Assembly (NCBI RefSeq): GCF_003243465.1 | Contig: NZ_QFQZ01000109.1 | Location: forward strand, 1-11,630 | Direction: 5' to 3' | Origin: Caulobacter segnis | Lineage (GTDB): Bacteria; Pseudomonadota; Alphaproteobacteria; Caulobacterales; Caulobacteraceae | Length of the DNA stretch: 11,630 nt | In this document: positions 1-5,873 of the stretch, one piece after another | Position numbering within the stretch: the first letter of the stretch is position 1 | Layout: each line of letters opens with the position of its first letter | Translations under genes and position numbers: made by a program | Notes under the pieces: generated by a model | What the model saw: only the letters and a program-made list of their open reading frames with translations | Database searches by the model: none | Told to the model about the DNA's origin: nothing

Positions 1-109
1 CAAAGTTCAGATAGCGCTCCAGATAAAGCGCCGTCATGTCGATATTGTCCGGATTATCAAACCACGCACGCGAACGAAGGACGCGGGGGGAAAGGGGGGC
101 GGCGCTCAT
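1..109 (-). CDS. IlvD/Edd-family sugar-acid dehydratase, N-terminal fragment
   Basis: Only the first 36 codons are inside the window; the gene continues leftward beyond base 1. Reading leftward from the ATG at 109-107, the protein begins MSAAPLSPRVLRSRAWFDNP and continues with DNIDMTALYLERYLNF. The pattern RSRxWFDNPxxIDMTALYLER is what I recall from the N-terminus of IlvD/Edd-family pentonate/hexonate dehydratases such as xylonate and arabonate dehydratases. These Fe-S enzymes convert an aldonate to a 2-keto-3-deoxyaldonate in the cytoplasm. An AAGGA ribosome-binding sequence lies just upstream of the ATG. Its divergent neighbours (2-keto-3-deoxy acid dehydratase, aldose 1-dehydrogenase, mutarotase) fit a non-phosphorylative sugar pathway in which this enzyme does the middle step. 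The Fe-S cysteines and substrate residues are outside the window, so arabonate, galactonate, fuconate or xylonate specificity cannot be decided. Confidence 0.85.
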   Translation of the reverse strand, partial: MSAAPLSPRVLRSRAWFDNPDNIDMTALYLERYLNF

Positions 110-178
110 GACGATCCTTGGTACGCTCCGCCGCTCGCGGCCGATCGAAGGGAGAGGTCGGCGCCGAGACGGACTCAT

Positions 179-184
179 ATTATA
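179..184 (-). promoter_or_regulatory. Candidate -10 element for the leftward dehydratase gene
   Basis: Read leftward the hexamer is TATAAT, a perfect sigma70-type -10, in an AT-rich island about 70 bases upstream of the dehydratase start. No good -35 is found at 16-18 bp spacing (the sequence there is close to CGCAAC), so the promoter may depend on an activator or the match may be chance. The neighbouring operator-like site at 186-199 would sit in the -10/-35 spacer. Confidence 0.4.
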
Positions 185-185
185 A

Positions 186-199
186 TATTTGTCTGACTA
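186..199 (+). promoter_or_regulatory. GntR/FadR-type operator-like site 1
   Basis: The sequence TATTTGTCTGACTA contains TTGTCTGACTA, which fits the TNGTNNNACNA pattern known for FadR-subfamily GntR repressors. It recurs at 384-397 with a single base difference at the centre. It lies next to the TATAAT of the leftward gene, where a bound repressor would block that promoter. The regulator itself is not in the window, so the family assignment is inferred from the motif shape. Confidence 0.55.
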
Positions 200-201
200 A
201 C

Positions 202-211
202 GTTGCGCAAC
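202..211. repeat. Perfect 10 bp palindrome GTTGCGCAAC
   Basis: This is a self-complementary decamer with a central CG, starting two bases after operator-like site 1. Such short palindromes with a CG centre resemble LacI-family half-site arrangements, but at 10 bp in GC-rich DNA chance is a real alternative. It would overlap the -35 area of the leftward promoter. Confidence 0.35.
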
Positions 212-361
212 AAAACCGTCAATGATGACGGGACGTCATGCCGGCCGACTCAGCCCGCGCCGAACGGCCGGCGAAGGCGGAAGCTGGGGCGAGATCGTGG
301 TCTCCCGCCTGTTCGCCGCGCCCCGAAAGGCGGCGCGTGCGAGCCTTGGTCTAAACGAGGT

Positions 362-389
362 TTGACAGCCGCGCCGCCAACGGTATTTG
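362..389 (+). promoter_or_regulatory. Candidate promoter for the araD1-like operon
   Basis: A TTGACA -35 hexamer at 362-367 is followed after 16 bp by TATTTG at 384-389, a moderate -10. The -10 overlaps operator-like site 2, which is the usual geometry for repression. Alternative AT-rich hexamers (TATTAT at 396-401) are too far from the TTGACA. The ribosome-binding sequence GAGGAG at 406-411 lies 9 bases before the ATG at 421, leaving a very short leader. Confidence 0.45.
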
Positions 390-397
390 TCAGACTA
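384..397 (+). promoter_or_regulatory. GntR/FadR-type operator-like site 2
   Basis: TATTTGTCAGACTA matches site 1 at 13 of 14 positions in the same orientation, and the core TTGTCAGACTA fits TNGTNNNACNA. It sits 23 bases before the start codon of the AraD1-family gene and overlaps the candidate -10. The centres of the two sites are 198 bp apart, so one dimeric repressor could control both divergent promoters, perhaps with looping. Confidence 0.6.
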
Positions 398-420
398 TTA
401 TAAGCGAGGAGCGTTCGCCA

Positions 421-1416
421 ATGGTCTTGAGGTTCGTACAGTTTAAGGCGGAAGATGGCGAACGACGGCTGGCGGCGGTCGACGACACGGGCGTGGCCCG
501 CAGGGTCACGGTCGCCAACACGCTCTATGACTTGGCCCAAGCCGCGCTCAAGGCCCAGTCGAGCCTCGCGGAGATTGCTCAAGCCAGCGCGCTGGGCGAA
601 GACGTGGATATCCCCGCCGCCTTGGCCGAGGGCCGCGTCCTGGCGCCGATCGACCACCCAGACACCGCTCACCTGCTACTGACCGGCACCGGCCTGACCC
701 ACCTGGGCTCGGCCGAGGGTCGCGACAAGATGCACAAGGCCGCCCAGTCGGGCGAGCAGCTGACCGACTCGATGCGGATGTTCCTGATGGGCGTCGAGGG
801 GGGCAAGCCCGCGCCCGGCCAGGAAGGCGTCCAGCCGGAATGGTTCTACAAGGGCGACGGCCAGCAACTGGTCGGTCCCGGCCAGCCCCTCACCTCTCCC
901 GCCTTCGCCAAGGACGGCGGCGAGGAGCCCGAGATCGCAGGCGTCTATCTGATCGGTCCCGACGGAACCCCGCATCGCCTGGGCTTCTGCCTGGCCAACG
1001 AGTTCTCCGACCACGTGATCGAGCGCGGCAACTATCTCTGGCTCGCCCACTCGAAGCTGCGCCAGGCCGCGCTGGGTCCGGAACTGCTAACCGGCCCGCT
1101 GCCCGAGGACGTCCGCGGCGCCAGCCGCATCCTGCGCGACGGCGCCGTTGCCTGGGAGAAGCCCTTCCTGTCGGGCGAGGCGAACATGTCCCACACGATC
1201 GCCAATCTCGAGCATCACCACTTCAAGTACGATCTGTTCCGCCGCCCGGGTGACGTGCACGTCCACTTCTTCGGCACCGCCACCCTGTCGTTCTCGGAAG
1301 GCTTCCAGACCAAGCTGGGCGACGTATTCGAGATCGAGGCCGCGCCGTTCCTCTATCCGGTGCGAAATTCCCTGGGCCAGGCGGCTGAACATCCCGTCGC
1401 GGTGCGCGCGCTGTGA
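421..1416 (+). CDS. AraD1/GguC-family FAH-fold 2-keto-3-deoxy sugar acid dehydratase
   Basis: The 331-residue cytoplasmic protein belongs to the AraD1/GguC branch of the fumarylacetoacetate hydrolase superfamily. Members are assigned dehydration of 2-keto-3-deoxy-L-arabonate (or a related acid) to a semialdehyde on the way to 2-oxoglutarate. Family-like stretches are FLMGVEGGKPAPGQ (121-134), QPEWFYKGDG (138-147), GEEPEIAGVYLIGPDG (167-182), GFCLANEFSDHVIER (188-202), FLSGEANMSHTIANLEHHHF (249-268) and HVHFFGTATLSF (280-291). By comparison with FAH enzymes, Glu169, Glu171 and Glu194 are the likely metal ligands; this is inferred. The ATG at 421 has GAGGAG 9 bases upstream. The stop overlaps the next gene's GTG start by four bases, so the two are translationally coupled. 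The pentose or hexose acid actually used cannot be read from sequence alone; keto-deoxy-galactonate or -fuconate are alternatives. Confidence 0.85.
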   Translation: MVLRFVQFKAEDGERRLAAVDDTGVARRVTVANTLYDLAQAALKAQSSLAEIAQASALGEDVDIPAALAEGRVLAPIDHPDTAHLLLTGTGLTHLGSAEGRDKMHKAAQSGEQLTDSMRMFLMGVEGGKPAPGQEGVQPEWFYKGDGQQLVGPGQPLTSPAFAKDGGEEPEIAGVYLIGPDGTPHRLGFCLANEFSDHVIERGNYLWLAHSKLRQAALGPELLTGPLPEDVRGASRILRDGAVAWEKPFLSGEANMSHTIANLEHHHFKYDLFRRPGDVHVHFFGTATLSFSEGFQTKLGDVFEIEAAPFLYPVRNSLGQAAEHPVAVRAL

Positions 1417-2339
1417 CGCCGATCCGTCTGGCGCTCGTCGGCCTGGGCAAGATCGCCCGGGACCAGCACCTGCCGTCCATCGCCGCTGATCCGCGCTTCA
1501 AGCTGGTCGCCATCGTCAGTCGTAACGCCGAACTGGACGGCGTCGCCCACTTCACCGATCTGGCCGCCTTGCTGGCCAGCGAGGTGGCGATCGACGCCGT
1601 GGCGCTGTGCACGCCGCCCCAGCCGCGCCACGCCCTGGCTCATCTGGCCCTGGCCGCGGGCAAGCACGTAATGCTGGAAAAGCCGCCGGGCGCGACGCTG
1701 AGCGAGGTCGAGGACCTGCGTCAGGCCGCCGTCGCCCGCGGCCTGACGCTTCAGGCGACCTGGCACTCGCGCCATGCGGTCGGCGTCGAGCCCGCCCGTG
1801 CCTGGCTGGCGCAGCGGACGGTCAAGGCCGTACGGATCAACTGGAAGGAAGACGTGCGCGTCTGGCATCCCGGCCAGGACTGGATTTGGGAGGCCGGCGG
1901 CCTGGGCGTTTTTGACCCGGCGATCAACGCCCTCTCGATCGTCACGCGCATCCTGCCCCTGCCCTTCTTCCTGTCGCACGGCGTGCTGCACGTGCCCGAG
2001 AACCGGCAGTCGCCGATCCAGGCCGAGCTGGACTTCCGCGACGCCAACGGCGCCCCGATCCGCGCCGAGCTCGACTTCCTGCAGACGGGGCCGCAAAGCT
2101 GGGACATCGAGGTCGACACCGAGGACGGCGCGCTGAAACTGACCAACGGCGGCGCCAAGCTGTGGATCGACGGCCAGCTGATGCATGAGGGGCCCGACCG
2201 CGAGTATGCCGGGCTCTATGACGAGTTCGCGCGGTTGATCGCGGATGGCGCCAGCGACGTTGATGTCAGTCCGCTACGGCACGTGGCCGACGCCTTCCTG
2301 CTCAGCGAGCGGGTCGTGGCGCCGCCGTTCGTCGAATAG
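1413..2339 (+). CDS. Gfo/Idh/MocA-family aldose 1-dehydrogenase (L-arabinose/D-galactose type)
   Basis: This 308-residue NAD(P)-dependent enzyme oxidises the C1 of an aldopyranose to the lactone, the first step of non-phosphorylative sugar breakdown. An N-terminal Rossmann fold is shown by LALVGLGKIA (6-15). The family EKP motif is at 89-91 (HVMLEKPPG), and the active-site region reads WHPGQDWIWEAGGLGVFDPA (151-170) followed by IN. Asp168 and Asn172 fall at the positions I recall as catalytic in Azospirillum brasilense L-arabinose 1-dehydrogenase. Length (about 305-310) and wording match that enzyme and Pseudomonas D-galactose 1-dehydrogenase. The start is GTG at 1413, inside the preceding stop (GTGA), which gives MTPIRLALVGLG, the expected distance to the glycine motif. 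Enzymes of this type often accept L-arabinose, D-galactose and D-fucose, so the physiological substrate is open. Confidence 0.9.
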   Translation: MTPIRLALVGLGKIARDQHLPSIAADPRFKLVAIVSRNAELDGVAHFTDLAALLASEVAIDAVALCTPPQPRHALAHLALAAGKHVMLEKPPGATLSEVEDLRQAAVARGLTLQATWHSRHAVGVEPARAWLAQRTVKAVRINWKEDVRVWHPGQDWIWEAGGLGVFDPAINALSIVTRILPLPFFLSHGVLHVPENRQSPIQAELDFRDANGAPIRAELDFLQTGPQSWDIEVDTEDGALKLTNGGAKLWIDGQLMHEGPDREYAGLYDEFARLIADGASDVDVSPLRHVADAFLLSERVVAPPFVE

Positions 2340-2390
2340 CCGGCCCGCGATAGCGCCCCTTTGGCGAACAGAACAAGACGGAGAGGAAAC

Positions 2391-3530
2391 ATGACGTTCA
2401 AGACCATCGCCCTGTGCGGCGCGCTCGCCCTTGTCACCACATCGACGGCGACGGCCGCGGAGCTGACCCGCCGCCCGTTCGGCCAGACCCCGTCCGGCGA
2501 AGCGGTCGAGGCCTTCACCCTGACCAACGCCAAGGGCGTCAGCGCCACGGTGATCACCTACGGCGCGACCCTGCAGTCGCTGATCGCCCCCGACAAGGCC
2601 GGAAAGAAGGCCGACATCGTGCTCGGCTTCAACGACGCGGCGACCTACGTGAAGAACGCCAGCTACTTCGGCGCGAGCGTCGGCCGCTTCGCCAACCGCA
2701 TCGGCAAGGGCCGTTTCGAGCTTGACGGCAAGACCTACCAACTGGCGCTGAACAACAACGGCGTCGCGGCCCTGCACGGCGGCGTGAAAGGCTTCGACAA
2801 GGTCGTCTGGAAGGTGCTGTCGACCAAGTCCGGCCCGACCGCCTCGGTGACGCTGGGCTATGTCAGCCCCGATGGCGACCAGGGCTATCCGGGGACCGTG
2901 AACGCCACGGCGACCTACGCCCTGGACGAACAGAACCAGCTGACGATCACCTACGGCGCGACGACCGACAAGCCGACGATCGTCAACATGACCAACCACG
3001 CGCTGTTCAACGCGGCCGGCGAAGGCGCGCCGGAAGGCGCCATGGGCAATGTGCTGACGATCCCCGCCAATGGCTACACGCCGGTCGACAACGAGCTGAT
3101 CCCGACGGGGGCGATCACCCCCGTGGCCGGCACGGCCTTCGACTTCCGCACGCCCACCGCGGTCGGCAAGCGCATCCGCGACGCCAGTGACCCGCAGCTG
3201 GTCGTCGGCAAGGGCTACGACCATAACTACGTCCTGAACGGCAAGGCGGGAGGCGCCCTGCGGCTGGCGGCGCGGCTGGCCGATCCCAAGAGCGGCCGCG
3301 TGCTGGAGATCCTGTCGGATCAGCCGGGCATCCAGTTCTATTCGGGGAACTTCCTGGACGCGTCCTGGGTCGGCAAGAGCGGCAAGCTCTATCGGCAAGG
3401 CGACGGCATCGCGCTGGAGCCGCAGCACTTCCCTGACGCGCCGAACAAGCCGCAGTTCGCTCCAGTGCGCCTGGATCCCGGCAAGACCTATCGCAACGTG
3501 ATGGTCTTCAAGGTCAGCGTGGCCAAGTAG
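2391..3530 (+). CDS. galM: Exported aldose 1-epimerase (mutarotase)
   Basis: This 379-residue galactose mutarotase-like protein interconverts alpha and beta anomers of aldoses. Typical GalM motifs in order are VGRFANRIGKGRF (97-109), ALHGG (127-131), NMTNHALFN (199-207) with catalytic His203, GYDHNYVLN (275-283), GIQFYSGNF (313-321) and ALEPQHFPDAPN (341-352) with catalytic base Glu343. The N-terminus MTFKTIALCGALALVTTSTA ends in TAA-EL, a Sec signal peptide cleaved near residue 23, so the enzyme should work in the periplasm. The ATG at 2391 is chosen over an in-frame TTG at 2361 because GGAGAGG lies at 2380-2386 and the signal peptide starts directly there. It follows the dehydrogenase gene by 51 bases, probably in the same operon, and would supply the anomer its partners or a transporter prefer. 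Confidence 0.92.
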   Translation: MTFKTIALCGALALVTTSTATAAELTRRPFGQTPSGEAVEAFTLTNAKGVSATVITYGATLQSLIAPDKAGKKADIVLGFNDAATYVKNASYFGASVGRFANRIGKGRFELDGKTYQLALNNNGVAALHGGVKGFDKVVWKVLSTKSGPTASVTLGYVSPDGDQGYPGTVNATATYALDEQNQLTITYGATTDKPTIVNMTNHALFNAAGEGAPEGAMGNVLTIPANGYTPVDNELIPTGAITPVAGTAFDFRTPTAVGKRIRDASDPQLVVGKGYDHNYVLNGKAGGALRLAARLADPKSGRVLEILSDQPGIQFYSGNFLDASWVGKSGKLYRQGDGIALEPQHFPDAPNKPQFAPVRLDPGKTYRNVMVFKVSVAK

Positions 3531-3540
3531 CCATTCGGGC

Positions 3541-3560
3541 GCCGGCTCGGCCGAGCCGGC
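3541..3560. repeat. Perfect 20 bp palindrome after galM
   Basis: Ten bases (GCCGGCTCGG) are followed directly by their exact reverse complement, 10 bases after the galM stop. With no loop bases the RNA hairpin would lose its central pairs but still be stable. It may assist termination of the sugar operon or protect its 3' end. No T-run follows. Confidence 0.6.
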
Positions 3561-3612
3561 CCTCTGCTCCACCGCGGCGCTCGCGCTTCCGCGCGCGGGG
3601 CTCCCAACGTGA

Positions 3613-3642
3613 ACAAGGCCCGGCTTGCGGCCGGGCCTTGTG
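3613..3642. terminator. Probable bidirectional terminator hairpin between galM and ompW
   Basis: CAAGGCCCGGC at 3614-3624 pairs with GCCGGGCCTTG at 3630-3640, giving an 11 bp GC-rich stem with a 5-base loop. It lies between two convergent genes, 83 bases after the galM stop and 48 bases after the ompW stop. Leftward the stem is followed by TTC after CTTG, and rightward by TGTGAC. Neither is a classical U-tract, which is common in GC-rich alphaproteobacteria. Confidence 0.7.
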
Positions 3643-3688
3643 ACACTGCGCATGTCGCCGGGCGGACCGGCGCCATGGGCGATTAATC

Positions 3689-4336
3689 CTAGAACTTGCG
3701 GCTGAAGCCGACCGACGAAACCAGCGGATCCAGGTCCACCTTGGCCTTCAGGGCGCCGCCGTTGATCTTGGCGTCGGTGCTGAAATAGACCTTCTTGATG
3801 TCGGCGTTCAGCAGCCAATTGTCCTTCAGCTTGACGTTGACGCCGGCTTGCAGGGCGTAGCCGAAGCCGTCGTCGACCTTCACGGTGAAGCCGTTCTTGT
3901 CCTTGCCGCTGTAGAACAGCATGTAGTTGATGCCGGCGCCGACATAGGGGCTGACGCGGGCGGCGGGCAGCGGGTGGTACTGCAGGGTCACGACCGGCGG
4001 CAGCACCCAGGTCTTGTGGACCAGAGCATCCGTCGCACCGCCCTGAGCGCGGATGTCGTGCTCGGTGGTGCCCAGGATGGCCTCGACGGCGACCTTGTCG
4101 GTCAGGAAGTAGGTGAAGCCCAGGGTCGGCTTGACGTCATCCTTGACGTGAGCCTTCAGGCCGGTGTTGGCGCCCGCGGCGGTCAGGATGGCCGCATCCT
4201 TGTCCGGCGCGACTTGCGTGATGCGCGCATGGACGATGAAATCGCCCTTGGCGTTCGGCGAGAAGTCCTCAGCGTGCGCCACGCCGCCGACCAGAGCCGT
4301 CGCCGCGATGGCCGAAAGAATAAGCGTTTTCATCAT
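3689..4336 (-). CDS. ompW: OmpW-family outer membrane protein
   Basis: The 215-residue precursor of a small eight-stranded beta-barrel belongs to the OmpW family, which forms a narrow hydrophobic channel in the outer membrane. A signal peptide (residues 1-22, ending VAHA before EDFSP) directs export. Family signatures are GDFIVHAR (31-38), PTLGFTYFLTD (70-80), LPPVVTLQYH (112-121) and PYVGAGINY (130-138). Strands of alternating polar and apolar residues run to a C-terminal Phe (FSRKF), the usual BAM recognition end. The start is one of two adjacent ATGs (4336 or 4333), preceded by GGGGA. A FixK/FNR-type box lies 72 bases upstream and a 27 bp palindrome lies between box and gene. This indicates induction at low oxygen together with the upstream cbb3 and hemN genes. 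The transported compound is unknown for this protein. Confidence 0.93.
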   Translation of the reverse strand: MMKTLILSAIAATALVGGVAHAEDFSPNAKGDFIVHARITQVAPDKDAAILTAAGANTGLKAHVKDDVKPTLGFTYFLTDKVAVEAILGTTEHDIRAQGGATDALVHKTWVLPPVVTLQYHPLPAARVSPYVGAGINYMLFYSGKDKNGFTVKVDDGFGYALQAGVNVKLKDNWLLNADIKKVYFSTDAKINGGALKAKVDLDPLVSSVGFSRKF

Positions 4337-4369
4337 CTATCCCCAGAAGTGGCGACTCTCTAATTTCTG

Positions 4370-4396
4370 TCGCGATCTTTATTTGAAGGATCGCGA
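4370..4396. repeat. 27 bp inverted repeat in the ompW promoter/leader
   Basis: TCGCGATC at 4370-4377 and GATCGCGA at 4389-4396 are perfect inverted arms. Two A-T pairs and one G-T pair extend the stem to 11 bp around the loop ATTTG (4381-4385). It lies between the FixK-like box and the ompW start. If FixK acts from -41.5, transcription would start near 4373, so the palindrome would cover about -23 to +4, where a repressor could bind. It could instead be a weak hairpin ending the hemN transcript, but no T-run follows. Confidence 0.55.
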
Positions 4397-4407
4397 AGCA
4401 CTCGACC

Positions 4408-4421
4408 TTGACCTCGATCAG
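4408..4421 (-). promoter_or_regulatory. FixK/FNR-type box upstream of ompW
   Basis: Read on the plus strand the site is TTGAC-CTCG-ATCAG, one base from the FixK/FNR pattern TTGAY-N4-RTCAA. Its centre is 78 bases from the ompW start codon, between the hemN stop and ompW, so ompW is the natural target. Class II activation would place the transcription start near 4373. An AT-rich stretch (AAATAA read leftward at 4384-4379) is a possible -10. Confidence 0.72.
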
Positions 4422-4439
4422 TTTCTGAAAACTAGATCG
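4415..4439. repeat. Imperfect 25 bp inverted repeat across the hemN stop codon
   Basis: CGATC (4415-4419) plus AGTTT (4420-4424) pair with AAACT (4429-4433) and GATCG (4435-4439), with a 4-base loop and one bulged A at 4434. It covers the hemN stop codon (4434-4432) and shares half of the ompW FixK-like box. It is AT-rich in its core and has no T-run, so it would be a weak terminator at best. Confidence 0.45.
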
Positions 4440-5811
4440 CGCGGGAGAAGCCCTCGCTCGTGTCGGAGCGATGATCGAACGCCTGGGCGGTCAGGCGCAC
4501 GAAGGGCCGGCCCGCCTCGGTGACACGGATGACGTCGCCGTCGACCTGGACGAGACCGTCGGCGCGGAGCTCCGCCAGCTTGCCGACGTCCTGGCCGAAA
4601 ACTTCGGACGAGACGCCGTGACGCGTGGCCACCGCTTCCAGATCGACCTCGAAGTCGCACATCAGACGCTCGATCACGTCGGCGCGCAGGCGGTCGTCGT
4701 CGGTCAGCTTGACGCCCCGCGCGACGGGCAACCGGCCTTGCAGGATAGCGTCGCGCCAGGCGACCTCGGCGGGCAGGTTCTGGACATAGCCGCCCGGCAT
4801 GCGGCCGATCGACGAGGCGCCCAGCCCGATCAGGGTCGGGTGCTGGTCGGTGGTGTAGCCCTGGAAATTGCGGCGCAGCGTGCCGGTCGCGACTCCCAAA
4901 GCGAGGTCGTCGTTCGGCAGGGCGAAGTGATCGAGGCCGATCGCGACATAGCCCGCTTTCACGAGCCGCTCGGCGGCCGCCTGGCTCTGCTCGAAGCGGC
5001 CGTTGGCGTCAGCGAGGTCCTCCTCGCGGATCAGCTTCTGGTGCGAGCGCGCCCAAGGTACATGGGCGTAGCCGAACAGCGCGATCCGCTCGGGGCGCAG
5101 CGTCAAGACCTTGTCCAGGGTGGCGACCACGTCGGCGGTCGTCTGCTTGGGCAGGCCATACATCAGGTCAAGGTTGATCGAGGCGACCCCGGCCTGGCGC
5201 AGCCAGTGAGTCGCGCGCGCCACGACCTCGAACGGCTCGACGCGGTTCACCGCCTCCTGCACATGCGGCGCGAGGTCCTGGACCCCGAGACTGGCGCGGT
5301 TCAGGCCGTGGAAGGCGGCGGCCTTCACCCAGCTCTCGGTGAGCACCGCCGGATCGAGTTCGGCCGAGATTTCAACACCCGGCGCAAACGGGAAGACGTG
5401 ACGCAGCGCGCCGAACAGACGCACCAGGTCGTCGCGCGACAGCATGTTGGGCGTGCCGCCGCCCAGGTGCACGGCGCCGGCCTTGATGCGGCCCGGCAGG
5501 CGCGTCTCGACCAGGGCCAGCTCGTCCACCAGTCGCTCGACATACTCGCTGATCAACGCCTGCTTCTTCACCACCCGGGTGTTGCAGCCGCAGTACCAGC
5601 ACAGCCGATCGCAGAACGGGATGTGAGCGTAGAGCGAAACCGGTTCGCGCGGATCGAGCCCGCCCAGCCACTCGCCATAAACCTCGGCGTCGACCTCTTT
5701 CGAGAACTGCAGCGCGGTCGGATAGCTGGTGTAGCGCGGCGCGCGGCTGTCGTAGCGCGTCAGCAGCGCTTGGTGGTCGTTGGCGGGAATCTGGGCGGCG
5801 GCTGCGGTCAT
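4432..5811 (-). CDS. hemN: Oxygen-independent coproporphyrinogen III oxidase
   Basis: The 459-residue cytoplasmic radical SAM enzyme decarboxylates coproporphyrinogen III to protoporphyrinogen IX without oxygen, supplying heme when HemF cannot work. The N-terminal RYTSYPTA (26-33) and SLYAHIPFCDRLCWYCGC (59-76) are diagnostic. The HemN-type cluster motif CX3CX2CXC is Cys67, Cys71, Cys74 and Cys76, with the conserved Tyr61 just before it. GGGTP (117-121) binds SAM. The length matches genuine HemN (about 455) and not the shorter HemW proteins. The ATG at 5811 is preceded by AGGAGAG. A 72 bp gap from ccoS carries its own FixK-like box, so hemN can be transcribed alone or by read-through from the cco operon. 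Heme demand of the cbb3 oxidase explains the linkage. Confidence 0.95.
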   Translation of the reverse strand: MTAAAAQIPANDHQALLTRYDSRAPRYTSYPTALQFSKEVDAEVYGEWLGGLDPREPVSLYAHIPFCDRLCWYCGCNTRVVKKQALISEYVERLVDELALVETRLPGRIKAGAVHLGGGTPNMLSRDDLVRLFGALRHVFPFAPGVEISAELDPAVLTESWVKAAAFHGLNRASLGVQDLAPHVQEAVNRVEPFEVVARATHWLRQAGVASINLDLMYGLPKQTTADVVATLDKVLTLRPERIALFGYAHVPWARSHQKLIREEDLADANGRFEQSQAAAERLVKAGYVAIGLDHFALPNDDLALGVATGTLRRNFQGYTTDQHPTLIGLGASSIGRMPGGYVQNLPAEVAWRDAILQGRLPVARGVKLTDDDRLRADVIERLMCDFEVDLEAVATRHGVSSEVFGQDVGKLAELRADGLVQVDGDVIRVTEAGRPFVRLTAQAFDHRSDTSEGFSRAI

Positions 5812-5859
5812 GCGTCTCTCCTGACGCGCGCAACCTGCGCCGGCCTCCCCGCCTCCGCC

Positions 5860-5873
5860 GTGATTTGGATCAA
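5860..5873 (-). promoter_or_regulatory. FixK/FNR-type box upstream of hemN
   Basis: On the plus strand the site reads GTGAT-TTGG-ATCAA, a single mismatch to TTGAT-N4-ATCAA. Read towards hemN it is TTGAT-CCAA-ATCAC. It is centred 55 bases from the hemN start codon, in the gap after ccoS. No clear -10 is visible in the very GC-rich leader. Confidence 0.75.

Larger units (their letters stand above)
110..420. promoter_or_regulatory. Divergent control region of the sugar catabolic cluster
   Basis: This 311 bp stretch lies between the leftward dehydratase and the rightward AraD1-family gene and holds no convincing gene. AT-rich islands near both ends (about 177-200 and 383-404) stand out against a GC-rich middle and look like the two promoters. 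It contains two near-identical 14 bp operator-like sites, a 10 bp palindrome at 202-211 and a short inverted repeat ATGAC/GTCAT at 225-239. The small reading frames here have atypical composition and no recognisable motif. Confidence 0.7.

Noticed and set aside
203..403. A 66-codon frame in the divergent control region
   Set aside because: The translation is Arg/Pro-rich with no motif, and it covers promoter-like and operator-like sequence; no ribosome-binding site is seen.
2361..2390. Upstream TTG start for the mutarotase
   Set aside because: It would add an Arg-rich stretch before the signal peptide. The ATG at 2391 has a good ribosome-binding sequence and standard signal-peptide layout.
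2274..3818. A 514-codon open frame on the minus strand across galM and the convergent gap
   Set aside because: It crosses the probable terminator and galM, has no family motifs and mirrors the galM codons.
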